From Neolewinella maritima (lineage in GTDB: Bacteria > Bacteroidota > Bacteroidia > Chitinophagales > Saprospiraceae): a stretch of 64,000 bases of DNA. The notes under the pieces are model-generated. The model was not told the DNA's origin. It did no database searches and saw nothing but the letters and a program-made list of their open reading frames with translations. Of the stretch, positions 32,409 to 40,231 are shown piece after piece. Both the position numbers and the translations under genes were made by a program. The stretch lies in assembly GCF_923081025.1 (NCBI RefSeq), contig NZ_CAKLPZ010000005.1:62001-126000 (forward strand). The letters are read 5' to 3'. Within the stretch, counting starts at the first letter, position 1; each line of letters begins with the position of its first letter.

Positions 32409-34841
32409 ATGCGCTGGATTCCTGCCCTTCTTTCCGGATTACTGCTTGCCGCCTGGCTGCTGCTGGGCAGTGTGAGTGGACTCTTCGGTCTCCCGCTGCC
32501 CGCGCTCGGTGCCTTTTTCAACCCCGCCCGGGGCTTCTGGCAGAATACGGGCGAGGGCATGCGGACCGAGCAGCTTGACTTCCACCTGGAGAACCCAGTA
32601 GCCCGCGGTGAAATCCACTTCGACGACCGCGGGGTGCCCCACATCATCGCCGGCAGCCTGGAGAGCGCCTGCTTCCTGCAGGGCTACGCCAATGCCTACG
32701 ACCGCCTGTGGCAGATGGACATCAGTACCCGGTCTACGGAGGGGGCGCTGGCGCAGGTGCTGGGCCCGTCCATGGTGGCACGTGATCTGCTGCAAGTGCG
32801 CCGGGGATTCCGCGAGATGGCCCGGCGCAGCATCGATACCATGCGCCAGCACTTCCCGGAAGACCTTGCCGCCCTGCAGGCCTACGCCGACGGTGTCAAC
32901 GCTTACGTAGATCAGCTGGCACCGGCCGACTACCCCATCGAGTACAAGCTGCTCGGCCACACGCCGCTGCGCTGGTCTCCCTACCGCACGGCCCTGCTCA
33001 TGAAGGGGATGTCGGCCGGACTGAGCGGACGGTACTACGACGCGGCAGCCACCAAAACCCGGGCCGCCCTGCCGCCGGAAGAATTTCGGGAACTGTTCCC
33101 CGAGCGGTTTCCGCGCAACAGTCCGGTGGTGCCCGATGCGGGTAGCCGGGTCAGTCAACTGTCTATCCTCCCCGATTTCACCGCCTGGTTGCCTACCATC
33201 GCACCGGCGAGCGCGCCCGCTGCCGTATCCGCTGAGCCGACAGCCTATACCCTGATGCCGCCCGACCCCGACAACGGCAGCAACAACTGGGCCGTGGCCC
33301 CCGCCCGCACGAACACCCGGGCCCCGCTGCTGGCCAGCGATCCCCACCTGAGCCTCAGCTTTCCGAGCGTGTGGTACGAGGCGCAGATCACCTTTCCGGG
33401 CTGCAATGCCCGTGGCGTGGGACTGGCCGGCGCACCCGGCCTGATGATGGGCTTCAACGACTACGTAGCCTGGGGTGAGACCAACGTAGGCCACGATGTG
33501 ACCGACTGGTACCGCATCCGGTGGACGGACACGGCCCGCACGGCCTACCTGCTCGACGGGCGGGAAGTGACCACCGACTTCATCGCCGACACCGTGCGGA
33601 TCAAGGGGGAGGACGAGCTGGTGGTGCGGACGCCCTGGACCTACTTTGGTCCCGTGCCGGAAACGGAAGGTCCCTACGCCGAACTGGCCATGCGCTGGCT
33701 GGCGCAGGACGAGCCCGGCCGGACCGTACGCCCCCATACGACGGTTATGACCTTCCTGGACCTGATGCAGGCGCGCAACTACACCGACTATGTGGATGCG
33801 CTGCGGGGCTACGTTGATCCGGCGCAGAACTTCGCCTTTGCCGCGCGGGATGGCGACATTGCGATCCGGCCTAACGGCTTCTTCCCCCTGCGGGCGCCCG
33901 GGGAGGGACGCTACATCCGCGAGGGAGACAGTAGCAAGCACAACTGGCAGGGTACTATTCCCTTTGCCGAGCGGCCGGTCCACTACAATCCGGTTCGGGG
34001 CTACGTCAGCTCGGCCAATCAGGAAACTACCGGGCCTGGCTACCCCTACTACTACCTCGGGGGCTTCGATGAGTACCGGGGGCGCTACATCAACCGGGTG
34101 CTCGACCGGCAGCCCACCATGAACCAGCGCCGCATGAAGGAGCTGCAGCTCGACGACTACAGCCTGCTCGGCGAAGAGCTGGCCCCCATCCTGCTGGCCC
34201 GCCTGGACCGCACACAGCTGGACGGAGACGAGCGCCGCGTGCTGCGCCTACTGTCGGAATGGGACTACCGCTTCACGGGGGAAAGCCGGGGGGCCACGCT
34301 GTTCGACCGCTTTTACCGACGGCTGTATGCGCTGACTTTTGACGAGTTTCCGGCAGATAGTGGTCTGCTGCGGATAGAGAACTGGAAGTGGAACGACCTG
34401 CTCCGCGAACAGCCTACCCATCCGGTCTTCGATATCGTGGCGACGGACTTTCGGGAGACGGCTGCTACCCTCACCCAGCGGGTGTTCGACGAGCTGCTGG
34501 AGGAGCTGGACGGCGCGCTCCCCCCCAGCTGGGCGGAGGAGCGGGATGCGCACATCGATCACCTGGGAAAGATCCCGGGCTTTGGCTCACCGCTGATCAC
34601 TACGGGGGGTGCGCGGTCTACCCCCCGCGTGGTGGGCGACAACTTCGGCGGCAGCTGGCGGATGGTCATCGAGTTGGGGGCGGAGCCGCGGGGCTGGGGG
34701 GCCTTACCGGGCGGGGCATCGGGCAATCCCGGCAGCCGCTATTACGACAACGGCTTTCAGGAGTGGAACGAGGGGCGCTACCACGAGCTGACGCGGTGGT
34801 CGAAGCCCGTGGACCCCATTGGCAGTTGGATCTTTGAATAA
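32409..34841 (+). CDS. Penicillin acylase family Ntn-hydrolase
   Basis: Precursor of 810 residues that should self-cleave into two chains and hydrolyse an amide such as an acyl-homoserine lactone or penicillin side chain. The N-terminal membrane or signal segment covers residues 3-25. The A-chain motif GVPHIIAGSLESACFLQGYANAYDRLWQMD is typical. The nucleophile is S291 in DPDNGSNNWAVAP, directly after the cleavage Gly. LLASDPHLSLSFPSVWYEAQI and GDNFGGSWRMVIEL follow as expected for the B-chain. Substrate is unknown; quorum-signal acylases are one branch. Confidence 0.88.
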   Translation: MRWIPALLSGLLLAAWLLLGSVSGLFGLPLPALGAFFNPARGFWQNTGEGMRTEQLDFHLENPVARGEIHFDDRGVPHIIAGSLESACFLQGYANAYDRLWQMDISTRSTEGALAQVLGPSMVARDLLQVRRGFREMARRSIDTMRQHFPEDLAALQAYADGVNAYVDQLAPADYPIEYKLLGHTPLRWSPYRTALLMKGMSAGLSGRYYDAAATKTRAALPPEEFRELFPERFPRNSPVVPDAGSRVSQLSILPDFTAWLPTIAPASAPAAVSAEPTAYTLMPPDPDNGSNNWAVAPARTNTRAPLLASDPHLSLSFPSVWYEAQITFPGCNARGVGLAGAPGLMMGFNDYVAWGETNVGHDVTDWYRIRWTDTARTAYLLDGREVTTDFIADTVRIKGEDELVVRTPWTYFGPVPETEGPYAELAMRWLAQDEPGRTVRPHTTVMTFLDLMQARNYTDYVDALRGYVDPAQNFAFAARDGDIAIRPNGFFPLRAPGEGRYIREGDSSKHNWQGTIPFAERPVHYNPVRGYVSSANQETTGPGYPYYYLGGFDEYRGRYINRVLDRQPTMNQRRMKELQLDDYSLLGEELAPILLARLDRTQLDGDERRVLRLLSEWDYRFTGESRGATLFDRFYRRLYALTFDEFPADSGLLRIENWKWNDLLREQPTHPVFDIVATDFRETAATLTQRVFDELLEELDGALPPSWAEERDAHIDHLGKIPGFGSPLITTGGARSTPRVVGDNFGGSWRMVIELGAEPRGWGALPGGASGNPGSRYYDNGFQEWNEGRYHELTRWSKPVDPIGSWIFE

Positions 34842-34846
34842 GCACT

Positions 34847-35206
34847 ATGTACCGACTCTTTCTCTTGCTATCCGTGATGCTAGTCTGCGTAGCCAGTCTG
34901 CTTGTCGGGGCAGCCTGGTACATGCCGGCAGTGGGTGCGCTGATTCTGGCCTTCCTGTTTCCGGTATGGCGGCGCGGTGGCTTCTGGTTTGCGTTCCTGG
35001 CGGCAGCCATGGTGTGGGGGGCGTACGCGGGCTACCTGCATGTGATCACGGAGGGGCGGCTGGGCGACCGGCTGGCGGTGACCTTCGGCGTGCCGACGGG
35101 TTGGGTACTGGTGGGGGTGACGGCACTCTGGGGCGGCCTCACGGCGGGGCTGGGGGGCTTGCTGGGGGCGTCGGTACGGGTGGCTTGGCGCGGGGGTAAA
35201 AAGTAA
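34847..35206 (+). CDS. Small multi-pass membrane protein
   Basis: Protein of 119 residues starting 5 bp after the acylase stop, so probably co-transcribed. Hydrophobic stretches lie near residues 3-22, 26-42, 46-66 and 83-110 (GWVLVGVTALWGGLTAGLGGLLGASV), suggesting four membrane segments with a basic tail (WRGGKK). I recognise no family. Confidence 0.6.
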   Translation: MYRLFLLLSVMLVCVASLLVGAAWYMPAVGALILAFLFPVWRRGGFWFAFLAAAMVWGAYAGYLHVITEGRLGDRLAVTFGVPTGWVLVGVTALWGGLTAGLGGLLGASVRVAWRGGKK

Positions 35207-35250
35207 AGTTGTTTCTTGGGGGATGCTGCTCGCTCCGCTCCCCGGGAGCT

Positions 35251-35297
35251 TAACCACGGATCGACACAGATTATCGCACGGATCAAAACACGGATTA
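35251..35297 (+). repeat. Degenerate CACGGAT repeats
   Basis: Four imperfect copies of (A)CACGGAT/CACAGAT occur within 47 bp directly upstream of the peptide-transporter start codon. Sequences of this kind are scattered in intergenic DNA of many environmental bacteria; no function is evident. Confidence 0.4.
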
Positions 35298-35301
35298 GTC
35301 T

Positions 35302-37146
35302 ATGAATACTACTACTGTACGGCACCCGGAGGATGGGGGCAGCATCTTCGGTCACCGGCCGGGACTCTTCGTACTCTTCTTTACGGAGATGTGGGAGCGC
35401 TTCAGTTATTATGGGATGCGGGTGCTGCTGGTAGTGTTCCTCGTAGACGTAGCCTTCGGAGATCAACCCTGGGATCGTGCGGATGCCCTGGCGCTCTACG
35501 GCATTTACACCGGGCTGGTCTACTTCACGCCGATGATCGGAGGCATCATTGCCGACCGCCTACTGGGCTACCGTAAGGCTGTAGTGCTAGGCGCCTTCAT
35601 CATGACACTGGGGCATGCTGCTATGGCCTTTGAGACGTCTGGCTTGTTCTATACGGGTCTGGGTCTGCTGATCATCGGTAACGGACTATTTAAGCCCAAT
35701 ATCTCGTCCATCGTGGGCCAGCTCTACGAAAAGGATACCGAGCGTAAGGACGGGGCGTACACCATCTTTTACATGGGCATCAATGCCGGGGCGTTCCTGG
35801 GTATCCTGCTGTGTAGCTACTACGGAGAAAACCCTAACTACGGTTACGGTTATGGCTTTGGTCTGGCCGGGATCTTTATGTTCATCGGCCTCGTACAGTT
35901 CTGGTTTGCCCAGGATATCTTCGGTGATATCGGACTCTCACCAGGAGAGGCTGATAGGCGCAACCAGGCGAAAACGGCGACCACCGAAGCCGTGGCCGTA
36001 GAGCCGGAGGGCTTCATCGTGGATGCATCCATGGAGCCGCTTGACAGTCGGTCTGCAGCGGGAGAGGACTTCACTCCTTCGGTAGGCGGTGACGAAGACG
36101 GCAAACGGGCCCTGGTCTGGGGCCTCATCGGACTGGCGATCATGGGGATCGTGTACTATTTGCTGGCCACATATACCGAAGCCAAGCCGAACGCGCTGCA
36201 GACCTTCAGTAAAGAATTTATGCCACCCATCATCCTGGGTTCGGTGATCGCCTTCGTGGGCTGGATCGTGACCGATAAGTCGCTCACCAAGGTAGAGCTC
36301 GAACGGGTATGGTCGATCATCGTATTCAGCTTTTTCATCGTCTTTTTCTGGTGGGCCTTCGAGCAGGCCGGCGGGTCGATGACCATCTTCGCACGGGACT
36401 ACACAGCGCGTACCTTGACTGGAGATGGTGCTACTGTATTCCGTATCGCAAACACTTTGATCACCGTAATTCCCGTACTGGTACTCACCTACGTACTCCT
36501 ACGGCTATTCGGTATCACCTTCAAGCGGTACACCGTGGCCAACCTTGTGCTAGCGATTGCCTTCGTGATCATCTGGATCCTGATCGGCATCATGCTGTAC
36601 GAGCAGTTTACGGAGTCTGCCCCCGAGGTACCCGCCGGTTGGTTCCAGATCTTTAATAGCCTGTTTATCATCTGTTTCGCCCCGGCCTTCGCCAGTCTAT
36701 GGGAGCGTAAAATTTCCTTCCTGCGCCGCGGACCGGTCAAGTTTGCCCTGGGTCTGATTCTTGTAGGAATAGGTTTTGCCATCCTCGCGGTGGGCTCACT
36801 GAGCATCCCGGATGGCGCTAAGACGGCTAGTGTAAGCATGTTCTGGCTCATTGCCGCTTACCTCTTCCACACGCTGGGCGAGCTCTGCGTGTCTCCCGTG
36901 GGCCTGAGCTACGTTTCCAAGCTCGCCCCCGTTCGCCTGGTGGGATTGATGTTTGGCATTTTCTTCGTGGCCAACTTCATTGCCAACTTCGCGGCCGGAC
37001 TGACGGGCTCCTACATCGACCCCATCGCCGAGCAGATCGGTCTGAGTGGCTTCTTCGGCATCTTTGCCGCGGTGCCGATCGTAGCGGGTATCGTCTTCGT
37101 ACTGATTTCCGGCTGGATGAAAAAGATGATGCATGGCATCGAATAG
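35302..37146 (+). CDS. POT/PTR family peptide transporter
   Basis: Proton-coupled di/tripeptide importer of the inner membrane, 614 residues. The ExxERF motif is present as EMWERFSYYGMR near residue 29. The loop GYRKAVVLGA, the FKPNISSIVGQLY segment and the PTR2 signature GAYTIFYMGINAGAFLG follow. At least twelve, probably fourteen, hydrophobic segments can be counted, ending in GSYIDPIAEQIG and FVLISGWMKKMM. A hydrophilic insert of about 60 residues sits after the sixth helix (GDIGLSPGEADRRN to GGDEDGKRA). The following small gene overlaps its 3' end. Confidence 0.9.
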   Translation: MNTTTVRHPEDGGSIFGHRPGLFVLFFTEMWERFSYYGMRVLLVVFLVDVAFGDQPWDRADALALYGIYTGLVYFTPMIGGIIADRLLGYRKAVVLGAFIMTLGHAAMAFETSGLFYTGLGLLIIGNGLFKPNISSIVGQLYEKDTERKDGAYTIFYMGINAGAFLGILLCSYYGENPNYGYGYGFGLAGIFMFIGLVQFWFAQDIFGDIGLSPGEADRRNQAKTATTEAVAVEPEGFIVDASMEPLDSRSAAGEDFTPSVGGDEDGKRALVWGLIGLAIMGIVYYLLATYTEAKPNALQTFSKEFMPPIILGSVIAFVGWIVTDKSLTKVELERVWSIIVFSFFIVFFWWAFEQAGGSMTIFARDYTARTLTGDGATVFRIANTLITVIPVLVLTYVLLRLFGITFKRYTVANLVLAIAFVIIWILIGIMLYEQFTESAPEVPAGWFQIFNSLFIICFAPAFASLWERKISFLRRGPVKFALGLILVGIGFAILAVGSLSIPDGAKTASVSMFWLIAAYLFHTLGELCVSPVGLSYVSKLAPVRLVGLMFGIFFVANFIANFAAGLTGSYIDPIAEQIGLSGFFGIFAAVPIVAGIVFVLISGWMKKMMHGIE

Positions 37147-37561
37147 GTGGTACTCCCGACTGCAGACCGTCTTCTACGCCGTGCTCCTGGCCCAGCTGAT
37201 CTTTGCCGTGGTGGTGTGGTTCCTCATTCGCGGACAGCCCGTGCGCTACTTCGTGGATGCGGATACGGACATCTACGTGGTGACGGGCTACGCAGTCTGC
37301 ATGGTCGGAGGGGCGTGGTTTATCGATCAATTCAGGGCCCGCACCATGACCCGGCAAAAGGGCGTCCGCAACCGGGCTACGAGCAGCTACCGGGCTACGG
37401 TATACATCCGCTTGGCTATTCTGGTCAGTGCGACCTTGTTGCTTACCATGATCGCGCTGCTGACCGCCAACTTCGAGCCCCTGGCCCTGGTGGTGCTGAT
37501 GCTGGCGGCCTTTTACTGGTTCCGGCCGCGGGCGGGGGAGTTTGCTGAACGGTATAGTTAG
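37133..37561 (+). CDS. Four-helix membrane protein of unknown function
   Basis: Protein of 142 residues whose ATG lies 14 bp inside the transporter gene, implying coupled translation. Hydrophobic segments cover about residues 10-32, 46-62, 91-110 and 112-128 and are joined by basic loops (RARTMTRQKGVRNR). No known domain recognised. The stop codon forms the first bases of a tandem hairpin repeat. Confidence 0.65.
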   Translation: MASNRWYSRLQTVFYAVLLAQLIFAVVVWFLIRGQPVRYFVDADTDIYVVTGYAVCMVGGAWFIDQFRARTMTRQKGVRNRATSSYRATVYIRLAILVSATLLLTMIALLTANFEPLALVVLMLAAFYWFRPRAGEFAERYS

Positions 37562-37636
37562 ACCGCCTTCGGCGGGGTAGACTGCTTTCAGCAGATTAGA
37601 CCGCTTTCAGCGGGTTAGATCGCCTTCGGCTCGTTA
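37561..37636 (+). repeat. Four tandem 19-bp hairpin repeats
   Basis: Units start at 37561, 37580, 37599 and 37618. The third reads GACCGCTTTCAGCGGGTTA. Each holds a small stem with a TTC loop. The stem bases change between units but keep pairing: CCGCC/GGCGG, CTGCT/AGCAG, CCGCT/AGCGG; the fourth is partly decayed. Related units occur at 8791-8945. The array starts at the stop codon of the membrane-protein gene and may also slow 3' decay of its mRNA. Confidence 0.8.
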
Positions 37637-37676
37637 AGTAGGCGTGGAAGGTATGACAGCTCCGTGTTTAACCCTA

Positions 37677-38759
37677 TCACACATATCCCTGCCCGTGCTG
37701 CTCCTCCACTCGACTCCGCAGCGCCTTGATCTCCTGTTCGCGGTTGCGGGGGTAGACGAGTAGTACGTCGCCTTCATCAATGACGAGCAGATCGTCTACG
37801 CCGCCTACAACGACCAGCTTACCCTTGGGGGCGCGGATGAAGCTGTTGTGGGTATCTTCCAGGACGACCTGACCGGTGAGGACGTTGCCGTCCTTATCCT
37901 TATCGCTTTCGTGGTACAAGGCACCCCAGGCACCGAGATCCGACCAGCCGAACTGGGCCGGGATGGTGTAGATGTTGGTAGCGCTTTCCATGATGGCGTA
38001 GTCGACCGAGATACTGGGCGTCTGCGGGTAGAACTCATCGATGAAGGACTGCTCCTCGTCGGTATTGTAGTAGTTCAGGCCCTGGCTCAGGAGGGCGTAG
38101 ATCTCGGGGGCGTAGCGTTCGTAGGCGTCTAAGATGGTCTTGGCGCGCCAGATGAAGATACCGGCGTTCCAGAGGTAGTCGCCCGACTTAAGGAAGCCCT
38201 TGGCGGTGGGCAGGTCGGGCTTCTCGGCGAAGCGCTTGACGCGGTAGACGTCGTCGGTCGCGGTCTGCTCGTCCAGGAACTGAATGTAGCCGTAGCCGGT
38301 GTGGGGCGCATCGGGGGAGATGCCCAGGGTGAGCAGGGCATCGTTCTCGGCCGTGAAGCGCAGGGCCTTGTTGATGTTAGCGGCGAAGAGCGTATCGTTG
38401 ACGATGAGCGCATCGCTGGGGGCGATCACGAAGTTGGCCTCCGGATCGATACCGTGCAGTTTGAAGGCGGTGTAGGCTACCGAGGGGGCGGTGTTGTTGC
38501 GACTGGGCTCACAGAGGATCTGCTGGTCGGTGATCTCGGGCAGATGATCCTTGACGAGCTGCTTGTACTTGTCGTTGGTGACGATGAAGATCTTATCGGC
38601 CGTAGTGAGTTTCAGGAAGCGGTCGAAGGTCATGCGCAGGAGGCTGCGGCCGTCCCCGGCAATATCCAGGAACTGTTTGGGCTTGTCTTCCCGGCTGGCG
38701 GGCCAGAAGCGGGAGCCGACGCCACCGGCCATTATGGCTACGTAGGTATGTTCGTTCAT
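37677..38759 (-). CDS. manC: Mannose-1-phosphate guanylyltransferase
   Basis: Makes GDP-mannose from mannose-1-phosphate and GTP for polysaccharide synthesis. The 360-residue protein has the nucleotide-binding motif IMAGGVGSRFWPASREDKPKQFL, ILCEPSRNNTAPS, the catalytic RFAEKPDLPTAKGFL and YLWNAGIFIWRAK. It carries only the guanylyltransferase domain with a left-handed beta-helix-like tail and lacks a phosphomannose-isomerase half. No polysaccharide cluster surrounds it. The flank downstream of its stop is the hairpin repeat; upstream is the RAYT2 unit. Confidence 0.9.
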   Translation of the reverse strand: MNEHTYVAIMAGGVGSRFWPASREDKPKQFLDIAGDGRSLLRMTFDRFLKLTTADKIFIVTNDKYKQLVKDHLPEITDQQILCEPSRNNTAPSVAYTAFKLHGIDPEANFVIAPSDALIVNDTLFAANINKALRFTAENDALLTLGISPDAPHTGYGYIQFLDEQTATDDVYRVKRFAEKPDLPTAKGFLKSGDYLWNAGIFIWRAKTILDAYERYAPEIYALLSQGLNYYNTDEEQSFIDEFYPQTPSISVDYAIMESATNIYTIPAQFGWSDLGAWGALYHESDKDKDGNVLTGQVVLEDTHNSFIRAPKGKLVVVGGVDDLLVIDEGDVLLVYPRNREQEIKALRSRVEEQHGQGYV

Positions 38760-38809
38760 GGAGGTAGTACCGCCGGTGGGGGGAAATGTTTGCGCGTTGC
38801 GGTGGTTGC

Positions 38810-38855
38810 GGAGGCAGCCTCCCGGCTGCGCGGTCCGCAGCTACCTCCGGTAGCG
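38810..38855 (+). repeat. Left 46-bp inverted repeat of the RAYT2 unit
   Basis: This element contains two hairpins, GCAGCC/GGCTGC around TCCC and GCTACC/GGTAGC around TCC. Its reverse complement matches 39598-39643 at 42 of 46 positions. It ends 8 bp from the RAYT2 stop codon. Confidence 0.82.
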
Positions 38856-38863
38856 CGTGGCTG

Positions 38864-39526
38864 TTACGCTACCCGTAGATCAATAAAGCCCCTTTGTAGC
38901 TCGGGTGCCCAGTAGTTGCCGTACCAGTTTACGGCATCATCCGTCAGTCCGGCCTTCACCGGGTTGTTCAGTACGTACCAGAACACCCGCTCGAACTTCC
39001 CGTGCCGAACAGTGCGGCAGTACTCTTTTTCCGCCCAGACCCGCCGACCCGGACTTGCGTGCAAACGATTCAATCGGGTAGCTGTAAATTTCTTGTGATC
39101 GCGCAATACCTCGCTCAGTGGAATGCGTGCTGTTCTAACGTCACTCTTTAAGATCACGTGGACATGATTGCTCATGACACTGATAGCGTAGATAGTCAAG
39201 TTACGCTGTTCGGCGATAAAGCGCCAGGAGTCAATGATGACCCTTTTAGCCCTATTACCTGCTAAGTAGCGCGGTCCCTTAGTAGGATGATCGAGTAAGC
39301 GATCGAATGCTATGTAGTATTCCCGCTCCGTCTCCGTAAGTAGCTCCTTGTGCTGTACGCGGGCCCCCCGATTCACGGCGCGGGTTGATCGGTTGAACTT
39401 CTTATTTAGCTCCGCCTTGCGAAGTTTCAGCTTAGTGTGTAGTTGACTAAGTGGCAGGTTGGGAATACTTCCATATAGACGGTAGGTGAGGTGAGTAGGA
39501 GTAGAGGGGATAAACTCTGTTCGCAT
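38864..39526 (-). CDS. REP-associated tyrosine transposase (RAYT2)
   Basis: Second RAYT, 220 residues, clearly related to RAYT1 but divergent. It keeps TPTHLTYRLYGSIP at the N-terminus, the HUH pair H121-V-H123 in VMSNHVHVIL, the probable catalytic Y169 in EKEYCRTVRHGKF and FWYVLNNPVKAGL. The central region (residues 30-75) is highly basic. GC content is visibly lower than its neighbours. It is enclosed by 46-bp inverted repeats different in sequence from those of RAYT1, so each RAYT appears to have its own cognate palindrome. Confidence 0.87.
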   Translation of the reverse strand: MRTEFIPSTPTHLTYRLYGSIPNLPLSQLHTKLKLRKAELNKKFNRSTRAVNRGARVQHKELLTETEREYYIAFDRLLDHPTKGPRYLAGNRAKRVIIDSWRFIAEQRNLTIYAISVMSNHVHVILKSDVRTARIPLSEVLRDHKKFTATRLNRLHASPGRRVWAEKEYCRTVRHGKFERVFWYVLNNPVKAGLTDDAVNWYGNYWAPELQRGFIDLRVA

Positions 39527-39597
39527 AGTAGGTAGTAGTCTGGAGCATAAACATACAGATAGTTTTTATTTTTATTCAAACAAACTTTTTGTTTCCT

Positions 39598-39643
39598 CGC
39601 TACCGGAGGTAGCTGCGTACTGCGCAGCCGGGAGGCTGCATCG
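39598..39643 (-). repeat. Right 46-bp inverted repeat of the RAYT2 unit
   Basis: Inverted partner of 38810-38855 with four mismatches. It lies 71 bp upstream of the RAYT2 start, across an AT-rich leader, and 7 bp before the -7 box of the sigma factor gene. Confidence 0.82.
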
Positions 39644-39650
39644 TACACCG

Positions 39651-39658
39651 TACTTTGC
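39651..39658 (+). promoter_or_regulatory. Putative -7 box of the ECF sigma operon
   Basis: TACTTTGC resembles TAnnTTTG with one base less in the spacer; it lies 6 bp before the GTG start at 39665 and directly after the RAYT2 repeat. Confidence 0.3.
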
Positions 39659-39664
39659 ACAGCG

Positions 39665-40231
39665 GTGACTGAATCCGACCTGATCGAGCGCTTCCGGCGC
39701 AACCCTACCCCCGCGCAGCTACTGCCCGTCTACGAGCGGTACGCGGAGCGCATTTACGGCTGGTGCCTGCGCTACTTGGGTACGCCGGAGCGGGCGGAGG
39801 ACGCGGGTGCGGAGCTATTTCCCGTCCTGCTACGGAAGCTGCCGAAGCACGAGGTCACTAATTTCGGGTCCTGGTTACAGTCTGTGGTGCGCAACCACTG
39901 TCTGATGCAGCTGCGCCGGGAGCAGCGCGACCCCCTGGCGCTGACGGCGGCGGAAGACGCAGGTATGCAATCTGCGAATCTGCAGCATCTATCCCAGGAA
40001 CCCACTCCCGATACCCGCCCCCTTCACCACTGCATGAAACAACTGAGCGAAGACCAGCGCCGCTGCATTCATCTGTTCTACCTGCGGGAAGGACACAGCT
40101 ACCAGTCGGTGGCCGCAGAGCTGCATCTAAGTGTAGGGCAGGTGCGTTCTCACCTGCAGAACGGACGGCGTACCTTGAAACTGTGCCTGGAAGCATACGC
40201 CGCCCCTAAAACCGATCCCCGTGCCCACTGA
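39665..40231 (+). CDS. ECF-type RNA polymerase sigma factor
   Basis: Sigma-70 family protein of 188 residues. Region 2 covers LLPVYERYAERIYGWCLRYLGTPERAEDAGAELFPVLLRKLP and SWLQSVVRNHCLMQLRRE; region 4 covers MKQLSEDQRRCIHLFYLREGHSYQSVAAELHLSVGQVRSHLQNGRRTLK. The start codon is GTG. The next gene overlaps by 11 bp and encodes a membrane protein with the layout of an anti-sigma factor, so the pair is a regulated sigma/anti-sigma module. The stimulus is not known. Confidence 0.87.
   Translation: MTESDLIERFRRNPTPAQLLPVYERYAERIYGWCLRYLGTPERAEDAGAELFPVLLRKLPKHEVTNFGSWLQSVVRNHCLMQLRREQRDPLALTAAEDAGMQSANLQHLSQEPTPDTRPLHHCMKQLSEDQRRCIHLFYLREGHSYQSVAAELHLSVGQVRSHLQNGRRTLKLCLEAYAAPKTDPRAH

Noticed and set aside
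32439-33983. Minus-strand frame of 514 codons opposite the penicillin acylase
   Set aside because: Shadow frame; the plus strand carries a complete acylase with catalytic Ser and correct length.
35237-35249. GCTCCCCGGGAGC palindrome as a terminator after the small membrane gene
   Set aside because: The arms meet with a one-base loop, which cannot form a hairpin of useful size, and no T-run follows.
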